Shown here: one piece after another, positions 36,457 through 45,505 of the stretch
Layout: the number at the start of each line of letters is the position of its first letter
Numbering within the stretch: position 1 is the first letter of the stretch
NCBI GenBank assembly: GCA_015075175.1
Contig: JABTUV010000016.1
Span: 1 to 64,000 of the forward strand
DNA: 64,000 nucleotides
DNA from: a bacterium
GTDB lineage: Bacteria > Hinthialibacterota > Hinthialibacteria > H5-UNCL2
Direction: 5' to 3'
Notes under the pieces: model-generated
What the model was told of the DNA's origin: nothing
What the model saw: only the letters and a program-made list of their open reading frames with translations
Databases searched by the model: none
Made by a program: the position numbers and the translations under genes

Positions 36457-36802
36457 TCTTAATCTTAATCTTACTCTTAATCTTAATCTTGCTCTTGCTC
36501 TTGCTCTTGCTCAATCTTGCTCTAATTTTAATCTTACGCTTAATCTTCTGCGACTCCTCGCGCACCGCCTACGTTCCCCGCTTAACAAGGGGCCAGGGGA
36601 TTGCGCTCCTACCAAGCCACGTGCTCCGTGCATCCGCGCGTCAGACGGCGCTCTCCGCGCCGGGGTGCGGAAGAATCTCGATTAAGAGCAAGATTAAGAT
36701 TAAGACCACGATTAAGATTAAGAGCAAGAGCAAGATTAAGAGCAAGGCAAGATTAAGATTAAGAGTAAAGATTGAATTAGATTAAGAGTAAGATTAAGAT
36801 TG
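36457..36802. repeat. Inverted ATTAAG hexanucleotide tracts
   Basis: The left tract (36457-36549) is CTTAATCTTAATCTTACTC-like, with CTTGCTCTTGCTC variants. The right tract (36680-36802) is its inverse, ATTAAGATTAAGAGCAAGAG-like. They flank about 130 bp of GC-rich DNA that includes CCCCGCTTAACAAGGGG. The tracts are strikingly AT-rich for this genome. A transcript could fold into a long imperfect hairpin. Confidence 0.9.
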
Positions 36803-37695
36803 GCAGACAAGACCAGCTCGCCAGGCGGAGACGGGGCCAGTGATACGCAAAATCCAGGTAGCGGCGATAGTCGCGTCCGCCGGCAAGCCCACCAGATACT
36901 CGCGTTCCAGGCACAGCCGGGCGCGCTCGACCTCGGCGTCGTCCAGATGATCCAGGAGCAGGCGGACAGGAAGCCGGAGAGGTCCAGGAGGGCGGCGCGC
37001 TCGTGGAAGCCGGGGAAGCCGGCCGGCGCGGGCTGCGGGCACAAAAACAGCGCCCGGGCGCCGGAGGGCAGACGAGCCAGCGTGCGCTCCAACCGCTGCG
37101 GCGAGAATCCTCCGGTCGAGACCTCAGGCACAGCCAAGCCAGCCCGCGCGCTCCACGTACAGTCGCCGCAGCGATGCGCGTTCCTGTCGGGACAGAAGGG
37201 ATGGCGGCTGGAGACTTTCGCTCCCGCCAGCCGATAGAACCGCTTGGCGACGGCGAAGACCACGCCCTGCTGCAGGCTGCCCTGGCTGGCACGGACGGGA
37301 GGAGAGGAGGAAGTCGCCGGGCGCTCGGGGTCCGAACCTCGGTCCAGAGGAGGCTCGAGAAGAGCACGAAGCGGCGGGCGGCATCGGCCAGCCACTGGCG
37401 CTCCGAGGGCGAAAGGCGGAGAGGGCGCGGGCGAAGTCAGCCAGGCCGTGCTCTGCCAGCCGCCGCGCACGTTGTTGCCGGGCCAGCGCGGGGCGGGGCG
37501 CAGGTAGTCCTCGCGCATCCGCTCGGCCAGCCGGTTGGCGCGCCCGGAAAGTCCCGCGGGCGCGCGGGAGCCGTCCACCGGCAGGTCGCCCTCCGCCGCC
37601 CACTCGACCAGCGCCCATGGCATGTAGGCGAGGCAGCGGCCGCGGGCGTAACTCTCCCTGAAGCGGCGGTACAGGCCCTCGGGTCGGACCACCAT
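36794..37695 (-). pseudogene. Unrecognised protein, frameshifted
   Basis: Protein-like segments occur in several frames: MVVRPEGLYRRFRESYARGR with CLAYMPWALVEWAAEGDLPV at the start, VVFAVAKRFYRLAGAKV in the middle, FCPDRNAHRCGDCTW with three cysteines, FSPQRLERTLARLPSGARAL, and EREYLVGLPADATIAATW near the end. I assign no family. Expected length is about 300 residues. The three cysteines could bind metal. The 3' end touches the ATTAAG tract. It lies on the same strand as, and upstream of, the GT-C-like gene. Confidence 0.4.
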
Positions 37696-37747
37696 GCTCC
37701 TCCGCAGGTGAATATCCGGTCGGCGGGCGCGTCCAATCGGGAAGGCG

Positions 37748-37777
37748 TTGACGGACGCAACCGGCCGCGGATAAAGT
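37748..37777 (+). promoter_or_regulatory. Candidate sigma-70 promoter for the lipoprotein gene
   Basis: TTGACG (37748-37753) and TAAAGT (37772-37777) are 18 bases apart, 30 bases before the chosen ATG at 37808. Confidence 0.45.
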
Positions 37778-37807
37778 TAGCACAAGGTTGGGCGCAAAGG
37801 AATGATC

Positions 37808-38479
37808 ATGAACGCAAGGGGAGAAAAAGAGACCCGGAGTCGACGCTCTCCCGGCGCAGCCTATTGGTGGGTCGTCGTGGGGTTGGCGGCAGGGGGAGCG
37901 TTCTTGCTCTCGGCGTGCGAAAGCGGGCGGCAGGCGCGGGGGCCGCGCGAGCTGCCCGCTCCGGAGCGGGTGTATACGCTGGTGAGCCGCGCGGGGGGCA
38001 GCGACGAGGTGCGGGTGCGCTGCGCGGGGGCCTTTTCCGCCCGCATCCGCGGGCTGGAGCGGCGGCGCGTGCACTGCGTCTGGGAGTTCCGGCGCGGCAC
38101 GCGCGAACCCCTGCGCTTCGATCCGGCCGCGGTCCGCCTGGAGGACCCGGACGGACGCCTCTTCGGCCCCTCCGAGGTGCGCGTCAACGGCCGCGTCGAC
38201 CAGGCGCTGGACCTTTCGTCCGCCGGCTCCGCCCTCGTGGACATCTTCTTCGACCTGGGCGCCGACTATCCCCTCTCGCGCCTGGGCAGCATTATGCTCT
38301 CCTGGCAACTGGACCTGGGCGACGAGGCGCGCCCCTTTACCACCCGGTTTTACCAGGAACCGCGCTCGCGCCGCTATGGCGCGGCGCCGTCGCATTGGGG
38401 CCTGGGCGTCGGCTATTCGACGGGCGGGCGTGGCCGCTCCCACTGGGGCGGCGGAGTGTCGCACGGCGTGTGGTGGTAA
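37808..38479 (+). CDS. Putative lipoprotein of unknown function
   Basis: This is a 223-residue protein. Its N-terminal basic stretch leads into WWVVVGLAAGGAFLLSAC, a lipobox with lipidated Cys. The mature part is a beta-rich domain (VYTLVSRAGGSDEVRVR, LDLSSAGSALVDIFFDLG, IMLSWQLDLGDEARPF). It ends in a Gly-Ser-His-Trp tail (SHWGLGVGYSTGGRGRSHWG), probably disordered. I use the second ATG, which has AAAGGA at normal spacing; the first ATG lies almost on the ribosome site. No family is recognised. Confidence 0.65.
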   Translation: MNARGEKETRSRRSPGAAYWWVVVGLAAGGAFLLSACESGRQARGPRELPAPERVYTLVSRAGGSDEVRVRCAGAFSARIRGLERRRVHCVWEFRRGTREPLRFDPAAVRLEDPDGRLFGPSEVRVNGRVDQALDLSSAGSALVDIFFDLGADYPLSRLGSIMLSWQLDLGDEARPFTTRFYQEPRSRRYGAAPSHWGLGVGYSTGGRGRSHWGGGVSHGVWW

Positions 38480-38492
38480 GCTGCGCCGGTCG

Positions 38493-38600
38493 TCACGGCC
38501 CGGTCTTGACGATGTCCCCGCCACCATGCAGGGTGGAACCGCAGCCCGTGCAGTAGACGGCTTCCTCGGGATTCTCTACGCCGCAGCGATCGCAATGCAC
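38493..38600 (-). CDS. Tiny zinc-ribbon protein (35 aa)
   Basis: A GTG start with GAGAGG upstream gives HCDRCGVENPEEAVYCTGCG and then STLHGGGDIVKTGP. The two CxxC pairs (Cys3/Cys6 and Cys17/Cys20) form a classic zinc ribbon. An in-frame stop lies seven codons upstream of the start, which bounds the gene. Such mini zinc ribbons are common and functionally unassigned. It is convergent with the lipoprotein gene. Confidence 0.5.
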   Translation of the reverse strand: MHCDRCGVENPEEAVYCTGCGSTLHGGGDIVKTGP

Positions 38601-38716
38601 GAGCGCGCCTCTCGGCCGTCAACGTCGGAAAAAGGGGAACGCGACCCACGTTACGAGGCGGCGGGGGAAAAGTCAAATCTTGCCCGTCCCCGGGTCACCC
38701 CCGCCCGAAAATGCGA

Positions 38717-38808
38717 CTGTCATTTCGACCGCAGGGAGAAATCTCTCACCTCGGCTCACGGTCAGCCGGCGCGCGCGGAGAGATTTCTCCCTGCGGTCGA
38801 AATGACAG
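38717..38808. repeat. Perfect 30-bp inverted repeat, CTGTCATTTCGACCGCAGGG family
   Basis: The arm 38717-38746, starting CTGTCATTTCGACCGCAGGG, is the exact reverse complement of 38779-38808. The loop is 32 bases. It sits 32 bases downstream of the DUF116 stop codon and could act as a terminator-like or protective hairpin. There is no T tract. Confidence 0.9.
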
Positions 38809-38840
38809 CTTGCGGTTGATAATGATAGCGGGTGTGCGCC

Positions 38841-39704
38841 CTACGCCTGCGGCAGGCGGCCGGTGGAGAGATAGGCCTGGATGGCGGCGCGGATGTGCGC
38901 GAGGTCCACCTGGGCGTCCTTGCAGGGGCCGGCGACGCGCTGGATGTTGACGCCCAGCACCGACAGTTTTCCCTTGGTGTCGTTGATGCCGGTGACGAGG
39001 TCGCGCTCGCAGGCCACGCCGATGACGCCGCCGGGGCAGAGTTCGCGGATTTTGTCGCGGGCGTGGCGGCCCCGACCCACCGTGACCACGCGGCAGCCGT
39101 ACTCGTCGCAGAGGGCCTTGATGGGTTTGAAGAGGGAGGGTTCCAGGCAGCGGGGCAGGAGTACGAGGAGGCTGTCGGGCGGCACGCCGCCGCGGGCGCG
39201 CATCTCCGCCGCCTGCAGGGCGTTCCAGAGCTCGACGAAGCTGTTGCCCACGTGGTCCTTGTCCTTGCCGACCCAACGGCCCACCAAGAAGGCGCCGCGA
39301 TGCACGAAGTCCAACATGCGCCGCGCCCAGGCGAGCGGCAGCCGCCGGCGGCCGGACAGGGCCGACCAGGCCAGCAGCGCGTAGAGCGCGTAGAAGGCGA
39401 GGGAGGTGAGCACGCCCAGGGCCAATAGGGCGCGCGGGACGGTCGGGTTGTACTGGGCCAGGCGCGGCGCGATCATCCACCAGACGGTCCAGCCCGCGCT
39501 CATGTAAAGGAAGAGCGCGGCGCCGCCCAGGCAGAGAAAGAGGCGCGGCGGCTCGAAGATGACGCCCTCGTGATGTTCCAGGTCGCCGTCCCAGTCGGCC
39601 CATTCGTGGCCGAGAATGCGGTCGCCCTGGGGCGAGTAGGGGCGACCCAGGCTGTCATACCTGCGCCCCGGTTGCGGGACCTTCGACTTGGAGAACAACC
39701 GCAT
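38841..39704 (-). CDS. DUF116 membrane protein
   Basis: This 287-residue protein has two membrane segments in its N-terminal half (LFLCLGGAALFLYMSAGWTVWW and a second at about residues 90-115). Its cytoplasmic DUF116 domain has LLVLLPRCLEPSLFKPIKAL, GVIGVACERDLVTGI and VNIQRVAGPCKDAQVDL, whose cysteines are conserved in the family and may bind metal. Some DUF116 proteins are tied to lipoate or radical-SAM functions, but the role is unproven. It begins three bases after the dxs stop, so the two are co-transcribed. Its stop is the TAG of a GTAGGGCGCACACCC repeat. Confidence 0.82.
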   Translation of the reverse strand: MRLFSKSKVPQPGRRYDSLGRPYSPQGDRILGHEWADWDGDLEHHEGVIFEPPRLFLCLGGAALFLYMSAGWTVWWMIAPRLAQYNPTVPRALLALGVLTSLAFYALYALLAWSALSGRRRLPLAWARRMLDFVHRGAFLVGRWVGKDKDHVGNSFVELWNALQAAEMRARGGVPPDSLLVLLPRCLEPSLFKPIKALCDEYGCRVVTVGRGRHARDKIRELCPGGVIGVACERDLVTGINDTKGKLSVLGVNIQRVAGPCKDAQVDLAHIRAAIQAYLSTGRLPQA

Positions 39705-39707
39705 CGC

Positions 39708-41681
39708 TTACCTGGCGGCGCGCAGGCCGGCCAGCCCGCGCGCGGAACCCGAATGCGCGAGGAATTCCTTCACGGTGGTCGCAATCGACTCGGCGTCGAG
39801 GCCGAACTTTTGGCGCAGAATCTCGGGAGCGCCGTGTTCGACGAAGCGGTCGGGCAGCCCGATGCGGCGCACCGCGATCTCGTGCTCGCCGGCGCGTTCC
39901 AGCATCTCCAGCACGGCCGAGCCGAATCCGCCGGCCAAGACGTTCTCTTCCAGCGTCACCAACCGCGGGACGCGGCGGACGTGTTCGAGAATCAGCGTTT
40001 CGTCCAGCGGTTTGATGAAGCGGGCGTCGATGACGGCGGCGGAGAGGCCGTCCGCGGCCAGGAGTTCGGCGGCCCTTTGGGCGGCGGGCACCATCACGCC
40101 GACGGCCACGAGCGCCACGTCCTCGCCGGGCCGCATTACGCGGCCTTTGCCCGGCGGCAGGGGCGTGGCCGGCCCTTCCATGGGCACGCCGGGTCCCGGA
40201 CCGCGGGGATAGCGCACCGCCGCCGGGCCGGGATGGGCCAGCGCGGTGGCGATCATGCGCCGGCATTCCTGCTCGTCGGCGGGGGCCATGACGATCATGT
40301 TGGGAATCATGCGCAGGTAGGACAGGTCGAAGGCTCCCTGGTGGGTGTCGCCGTCCTGGCCGACGATGCCCCCTCGATCCAGGCAGAACGTGACGGGCAG
40401 GTTCTGGATGCACACGTCGTGAATGACCTGATCGAAGGCGCGTTGCAGGAAGGTGCTGTAGATGGCGACCACGGGGCGGAAGCCCTCGGTCGCCAGGCCG
40501 GCGGCGAAGGTGACGGCGTGCTGCTCGGCGATGCCCACGTCGAAGGTGCGGTCGGGGAAGCGTTCGGCGAACCTGTCCAGGCCGGTACCGCCGGGCATGG
40601 CGGCGGTGATGGCCACGATGCGCTCGTCCCGCTCGGCCAGTTCGATCAGCGTGTCGGCGAATACGCGCGTGTAGCTGGGCGGCTCGGGGCCGCTTTTGCG
40701 CGGCGCCTGCCAGGTGGTCACGTCGAACTTGGGCGAGAGCGCGTGATAGGAGTGGTCCTTGTAGAATTCCTCCGGATAGGCTTCGCTTTTCTCGAATCCC
40801 TTGCCCTTGATCGTGTAGACGTGCACCAGCGCGGGTTCGTGCACGTTGTCGCGGATGCGCTCCAGCATGGGGATGAGGTCGGCCAGGTTGTGGCCGTCGA
40901 TGGGGCCGAAGTAGCGGAAGCCCAGTTCCTCGAAGAGCATGTCGGGCACGAAGAGGTTCTTGAGGCCCTCCTGGATGCGGGAGCCGATCTCGGAGAGGCT
41001 GCTCTTGACCAGCGGCAGCTCGCGCAGCATGAGCGGCACGTCGCGGACCAGCTGCTCGAAGGTGCCCTTGTAGCGGTTGTAGCGAGGGTCGGTGATGAGG
41101 CGGTTGAAGTAGTGCGAGAGCGCGCCGACCGAGCGGCCGATGGACATCTTGTTGTCGTTGAGGACGATGATGAAGTCGCGGCCGGAGTGGCCGGAGTGAT
41201 TGAGGGCCTCGAAGGCCATGCCGGCGGTGAGGGCGGCGTCGCCGGCGACCGCGATCACCTTGAAGTCCTCGTCCTTCATGTCGCGGGCCACCGCCATGCC
41301 GTAGGCGGCGGAGATGGCGGTACCCGCGTGGCCGGCGCCGAAGGCGTCGTAGGGACTCTCGTCCCGCCGCAGAAACGGCGCCAGGCCGCCGTACTGGCGG
41401 ATGGTGGCCATGCGCTCCTTGCGGCCGGTCACGATCTTGTGGGGATAGGCCTGGTGGCCGACGTCCCAGACCAGCTTGTCGCGGGGGGCGTTGAAGACGT
41501 AATGCAGGGCCAGGGTCAACTCGACCGTGCCCAGGTTGCTGGCGAAGTGGCCGCCGGTCTGGCTGACGGTGAGGAGCAGGAAGCGGCGCATCTCCTCGGC
41601 CAGCTGGGAGAGTTCCGGGAGGGAGAGATGCTTGAGGTCGGAGGGCAGGTTGACTTTCGCCAAGATGCCGGATGGGTCCAT
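39708..41681 (-). CDS. dxs: 1-deoxy-D-xylulose-5-phosphate synthase
   Basis: This 657-residue thiamine-diphosphate enzyme joins pyruvate and glyceraldehyde 3-phosphate, the first step of the MEP isoprenoid pathway. The N-terminal signature is HFASNLGTVELTLALHYVF, then DVGHQAYPHKIVTGR. The TPP-binding loop is VAGDAALTAGMAFEALNHSG with downstream NDNKMSI. The pyrimidine domain has FDVGIAEQHAVTFAAGLA and DRGGIVGQDGDTHQGAFDL. I start at MDPSGILAKVNLPSDLKHLS, which matches family length. AGGAGA lies 13 bases upstream. Confidence 0.96.
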   Translation of the reverse strand: MDPSGILAKVNLPSDLKHLSLPELSQLAEEMRRFLLLTVSQTGGHFASNLGTVELTLALHYVFNAPRDKLVWDVGHQAYPHKIVTGRKERMATIRQYGGLAPFLRRDESPYDAFGAGHAGTAISAAYGMAVARDMKDEDFKVIAVAGDAALTAGMAFEALNHSGHSGRDFIIVLNDNKMSIGRSVGALSHYFNRLITDPRYNRYKGTFEQLVRDVPLMLRELPLVKSSLSEIGSRIQEGLKNLFVPDMLFEELGFRYFGPIDGHNLADLIPMLERIRDNVHEPALVHVYTIKGKGFEKSEAYPEEFYKDHSYHALSPKFDVTTWQAPRKSGPEPPSYTRVFADTLIELAERDERIVAITAAMPGGTGLDRFAERFPDRTFDVGIAEQHAVTFAAGLATEGFRPVVAIYSTFLQRAFDQVIHDVCIQNLPVTFCLDRGGIVGQDGDTHQGAFDLSYLRMIPNMIVMAPADEQECRRMIATALAHPGPAAVRYPRGPGPGVPMEGPATPLPPGKGRVMRPGEDVALVAVGVMVPAAQRAAELLAADGLSAAVIDARFIKPLDETLILEHVRRVPRLVTLEENVLAGGFGSAVLEMLERAGEHEIAVRRIGLPDRFVEHGAPEILRQKFGLDAESIATTVKEFLAHSGSARGLAGLRAAR

Positions 41682-41805
41682 GACGCGGGGCGTCTCCTGG
41701 AGTGCTTGATGGCCCGGCGGGCGGCGAACCGCCTGTCGGGGACAGAACTTATCTTGAGGCAAGGGCGGGGCGGCGTCAACCGCGCAAATGGGGAGGGCGC
41801 GCGGC

Positions 41806-41834
41806 TTGACTTTGGGGGGCGGGCTTGGTAGTGT
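41806..41834 (+). promoter_or_regulatory. Candidate sigma-70 promoter upstream of the sugar nucleotidyltransferase
   Basis: TTGACT (41806-41811) and TAGTGT (41829-41834) are 17 bases apart. The start codon is almost 300 bases downstream, which would leave a long leader. The 41682-42132 gap between the divergent dxs and nucleotidyltransferase genes otherwise shows GC-rich DNA with no supported gene. Confidence 0.4.
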
Positions 41835-42132
41835 CCGGCGTTTGGACAGGCATCGGGCCGTCCGGTCGGACGCGCCCGGCCGGCAGGCTCGGCGGCGCAG
41901 CGCACCTCCCCCAAGCTGCGCGGGCGGAAGCTGGTTCACGTGGAAAAGCCGACTGGACCCCGCCGCATGGGGGGGAGGCCGTCGCCGGTGGGCGGCGGCG
42001 CCGCGCCTTTCCCGTCGCTCCTCTTCCTCCTGCGTCGAGTGTTCGGTTCACGGCCGCCCGGCGCGCGCGCCCAGACCCGGGGGAATCCACGGACGCCTCC
42101 GCGCCCCGCGCCTGGAAAGGACGGATACCCGC

Positions 42133-43110
42133 ATGATCGCCGTGATCCCCGCCGCCGGTGAAGGCACGCGCCTACGCCCGCACACCCACACCCTGCCCAA
42201 GGTGTTGGTGGACGTGGCGGGAAAGCCGATTTTGGGCCACATCCTGGACCAGCTGGTCGCGGCCGGGATTTCGCGCGTGGTGTTGATCGTGGGCTACCTG
42301 GGCGACCTGGTGGAAGAATACGTGCGCGGGCATTTCCGGCTGGAGGCGTTTTTCGTCGAGCAGGAGGAGCGCAAGGGGCTGGGCCACGCGGTCAGTCTGG
42401 CGCGGCCCCACGTGGAGGACAAGCCCTGCCTCATCATTTACGGCGACACCATCTTCGAGGTGGACCTGCCGTCCATGCTGGTGGGGGAGGTTAACCTGAT
42501 CGGCGTGAAGGCGGTGGAGGATCCGCGCCGATTCGGCGTAGTGGAAACCGACGGACGGCGCATCACGCGCCTGGTGGAGAAGCCCGAGGCGCCCAAAAGC
42601 AACCTGGCCATCGTCGGGCTGAACAAGCTGGTCGATTCCGCCGCCATGTTCGACGCCATCGACCACTTGATGAAACACGAGATTCGCACCCAGGGCGAAT
42701 ACCAGTTGACGGACGCCTTCCAGCGCATGATCGAGGTGGGCGCGCGGCTGGAGACGTTTCCGGTGGAAGACTGGTTCGACTGCGGCAAGCAGGAGACGCT
42801 GTTGTCCACCAACCGGCGGCTCTTGGAGCGGGCCGCGGCGGCCTCTGAGCGGCCGGGGACGGTGATCGTGCCGCCGGTGTACATCGCCGACGAGGCGGAG
42901 GTGGAGGAGAGCGTGATCGGGCCGTACGTGTCGATCGCGGCGGGGTGTCGGGTGCGACGGGCGGTTCTGTCGGATTGCATTCTGTCGGTGGGCGCCGTGG
43001 TCGAGAACATGGTACTCAAGAACAGTCTGATCGGCGCGCGCGCGCGCGTGGCCGGCAGCGCGCTTGTGTACGACGGGGGCGACTCCTCGACGGTGTCGCA
43101 TATCGAGTGA
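42133..43110 (+). CDS. Sugar-1-phosphate nucleotidyltransferase with left-handed helix tail
   Basis: This 325-residue enzyme of the RmlA/GalU type activates a hexose 1-phosphate with an NTP. It opens with [20 protein letters not shown] and [20 protein letters not shown], the GxGxRxxPxT nucleotide loop and catalytic Lys region. [14 protein letters not shown] carries the metal-binding Asp, and [20 protein letters not shown] and [20 protein letters not shown] follow. The last ~80 residues are hexapeptide-type beta-helix turns ([20 protein letters not shown]). It may be a glucose-1-phosphate thymidylyl- or uridylyltransferase; sequence does not decide. Confidence 0.88.
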   Translation: MIAVIPAAGEGTRLRPHTHTLPKVLVDVAGKPILGHILDQLVAAGISRVVLIVGYLGDLVEEYVRGHFRLEAFFVEQEERKGLGHAVSLARPHVEDKPCLIIYGDTIFEVDLPSMLVGEVNLIGVKAVEDPRRFGVVETDGRRITRLVEKPEAPKSNLAIVGLNKLVDSAAMFDAIDHLMKHEIRTQGEYQLTDAFQRMIEVGARLETFPVEDWFDCGKQETLLSTNRRLLERAAAASERPGTVIVPPVYIADEAEVEESVIGPYVSIAAGCRVRRAVLSDCILSVGAVVENMVLKNSLIGARARVAGSALVYDGGDSSTVSHIE

Positions 43111-43112
43111 AG

Positions 43113-43213
43113 GGGCTACTCATGGGACCTATGGGACCCGTGGTTGCGCAGCGTGCTGCGTCGCAAGTCGTAGTTGCGCAGCGTGCTGCGCGGGAAATCG
43201 TAGTGGCGCGGCG
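43113..43213. repeat. Tandem 30-bp GTAGTTGCGCAGCGTGCTGCG repeat
   Basis: After one GGGACCTATGGGACC unit, a 30-bp block (CGTGGTTGCGCAGCGTGCTG + 10) occurs about 2.7 times. Its palindrome TTGCGCAGC[GA]TGCTGCGC is shared with copies at 3.8, 26.2 and 53.2 kb and with two in-frame copies inside pilB. It fills most of the metK leader. Confidence 0.85.
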
Positions 43214-43246
43214 CGCTATCGCTTTCGCCAAGGAGGAAGGACGGGC

Positions 43247-44395
43247 ATGTCGGATTACTTGTTTACATCGGAATCGGTGACGGAGGGCCATCCCGACAAG
43301 GTGGCCGACCAGATCAGCGACGCGGTGCTGGACGCGGTATTCACGGAGGATCCGCACGGGCGCGTGGCCTGCGAGACGCTGGTTTCGACCGGGCTGTGCG
43401 TGATCTCGGGCGAGATCACGACCGAGGCGTTCGTGGACTTCAACAAGACGGCGCGGGACACCATCCGGCGCATCGGCTACGAGGACGCGCACCTGGGTTT
43501 TGCGGCCGACACCTGCGCGGTGCTGGTGGCCATCGACGAGCAGTCGCCGGACATCGCGCGCGGGGTCAACGAGACCACCTCGCACGAGCAGGGCGCCGGC
43601 GACCAGGGCATGATGTTCGGCTATGCCACGACCGAGACCAGGGCGCTCATGCCCGCGCCCATCTACTATGCCCATCGCCTGACCGAGCGGCTGGCCAAGG
43701 TGCGGCGCGACGGCACGCTGGACTATCTGCGGCCGGACGGCAAGAGCCAGGTGAGCGTGCGCTACGCCGACCACAAGCCGGTGGAAGTCACCGCCGTCGT
43801 GGTCAGCACCCAGCACGCGGACAAGGTCGCCCACAAGCAAATCCGCGAGGACGTGATCGAGCACGTGATCAAGCCGGTGATACCCGAGGAGTGGTTGTCA
43901 TCCAAAACGAAATATCACATCAATCCGACGGGCCGTTTCGTGATCGGGGGGCCGCACGGCGACTGCGGGTTGACGGGGCGCAAGATCATCGTGGACACCT
44001 ACGGGGGCATGGGGCGGCACGGCGGGGGGGCGTTTTCCGGCAAGGACCCCTCGAAGGTGGACCGCAGCGCGGCTTATGCGGCGCGCTGGATCGCCAGAAC
44101 GTGGTCGCCGCCAAGCTGGCGGGCGCTGCGAGGTGCAGGTCGCCTATGCCATCAGGGTGGCCGAGCCGGTCAGCATTCTGGTGCACACGTTCGGTACGGG
44201 CGCGGTCAGCGAGCAGAAGTTGGAGAAGGCGATCCGAGGTTTTCGATCTGCGGCCCAGGCGATCATTTCCGCGCTGGATCTCTTGCGGCCCATTTATCGC
44301 CAGACGGCGGCCTACAGGCATTTTGGTCGCACCGGCAAGGACTTCACGTGGGGAAGACGGACAAGGTGGACGACCTGTTGGCGGCGGTGAAGTAG
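43247..44395 (+). pseudogene. metK: S-adenosylmethionine synthetase, frameshifted near the 3' end
   Basis: The first ~285 residues are an intact Met[60 protein letters not shown] and [20 protein letters not shown]. The frame then changes at about 44.09, 44.13, 44.24 and 44.35 kb. Collinear pieces continue the enzyme: [40 protein letters not shown], and final [20 protein letters not shown] precedes the ATG. MetK is essential in nearly all free-living bacteria, so these indels are most likely sequence errors. The stop is the TAG of a GTAGGGTGCGCAC repeat. Confidence 0.9.
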
Positions 44396-44425
44396 GGTGC
44401 GCACGGCGCACCGCGCATCATCCCC

Positions 44426-44453
44426 AACCGCCCGCCTCGCGCGGGCGGTTTCA
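44426..44453 (+). terminator. Rho-independent-like terminator after metK
   Basis: AACCGCCCG (44426-44434) pairs perfectly with CGGGCGGTT (44442-44450), with a 7-base loop and a short T run. It lies 30 bases after the metK stop. The weak T tract lowers certainty. Confidence 0.6.
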
Positions 44454-44531
44454 TATGGAGTGCGGCGACCTTGCCGCGGCGGTGGTGCGGCCGGGCGCGC
44501 GCGGCAAGCTGCCGCAGTCCCGATGCGCGAC

Positions 44532-45167
44532 TCAGCGGGTGCGGCGCAGGTCGTCGTCGGGGAGCGCCAAGGGGTCGGAGCCGAGCAGGCCGGTCCCGCC
44601 GGCGCTGGGCGACGCGGTGGAGCCGGCGGGCGGCGGGGTGTGATCCAGCTGCACACCGGCCTCCTCCAGCTGGCGCTGCAACTGGCGCGCCTGTTCGAAA
44701 AACTGCTCCGCCTGCACGAGCAGCGCCTGCGCCTGCGCCTCCGCCCGGTCCTGTTCCACCCGGGTGGTTCCCAGGCGCCGGCCGTCGATGCGCAGGTTAT
44801 AGGCCTGCTCGCGCAACTGGTTGCCCTGCCGCATCTACTTGTTGTAGCGGTTGACCATCTGGTTGGTGCGCACCGTCTGGCGCCGCTCCTGGCTGCGCTG
44901 CTGCATCTCCTGGCGGCGCGCGTCGGTTCCGACCAGCGGCGCCGGCTGCATCGGCTCGGTCATCGAGCGTACGATGGTGAAGGAAAGCACCTGCGAAATG
45001 GGAATCTTCACCTCGCTGGTGGCATTGGCGAGGCGCACCGCCAACTCGCCGTTGGCGTAGCTGGAAATCACCCCGTCCACGCGCTGGCGGGTCGTAAGGA
45101 GGATGACGTCCGCGGGCAGGAGCGGCGAGAAGAGCGTGCACATGGCAAAGAGAGCGGCGATTCTCAT
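44532..45167 (-). pseudogene. Small secreted coiled-coil protein interrupted by an in-frame TAG
   Basis: MRIAALFAMCTLFSPLLPAD is a signal peptide. A domain reading VILLTTRQRVDGVISSYANG with ELAVRLANATSEVKIPISQV follows, then a Gln/Arg-rich helix ending NQMVNRYNK and a TAG at 44835-44837. Directly after it, in the same frame, an open frame resumes MRQGNQLREQAYNLRIDGRR and runs through a coiled coil (LVQAEQFFEQARQLQRQLEE) to 44532. The helix pattern continues across the stop, so this is probably one ~211-residue protein with a nonsense change or base error. Otherwise it is two abutting genes. No family recognised. Confidence 0.55.
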
Positions 45168-45387
45168 GGTAGTATTTCCCCCTGTCGATGGTGGTGTCGC
45201 CGGGCGGCCCAAGCGTGGGCGGATGGCGGCCCGGCGGGCCAACGTCCAGTCCATACGAGACCATCATATCACGTCCGAGGCGGCGCGTAAGCCCCTTCCG
45301 GCGTTCCTCTGTCAACGGAGTCGCGGACCCATGCAGGCGGGAGCTCACAGGGACCCTGAGGCGGCCATTTTCAAGAGGTTAGGATTC

Positions 45388-45416
45388 TTGACGCTCCCCC
45401 GCCCTATCGCTACAAT
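45388..45416 (+). promoter_or_regulatory. Sigma-70 promoter of tRNA-Thr
   Basis: TTGACG (45388-45393) and TACAAT (45411-45416) have a 17-base spacer. The tRNA begins 14 bases after the -10 box, as expected for a tRNA promoter. Confidence 0.7.
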
Positions 45417-45429
45417 GCCGCCTTCGTGA

Positions 45430-45505
45430 GCCAAGGTAGCTCAGCCGGTAGAGCAGCGGTTTCGTAAACCGCCGGTCGGGGGTTCGAGTCCCCCCCTTGG
45501 CTCCA
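45430..45505 (+). tRNA. tRNA-Thr (anticodon CGT)
   Basis: A 76-base cloverleaf with an encoded CCA. Acceptor arms are GCCAAGG / CCTTGGC. The anticodon stem-loop is GCGGT-TTCGTAA-ACCGC with CGT at positions 34-36, decoding ACG (Thr). The T arm is GGGGGTTCGAGTCCCCC. The 3' end is overlapped on the other strand by the integrase frame, so the gene is the probable attachment site of the element to its right. Confidence 0.95.

Noticed and set aside
43111-43246. SAM riboswitch upstream of metK
   Set aside because: The leader is filled by tandem GTAGTTGCGCAGCG repeats and shows no recognisable aptamer core.
44397-45290. 297-codon plus-strand frame downstream of metK
   Set aside because: It covers the metK terminator and lies antisense to the signal-peptide coiled-coil gene; no family features.
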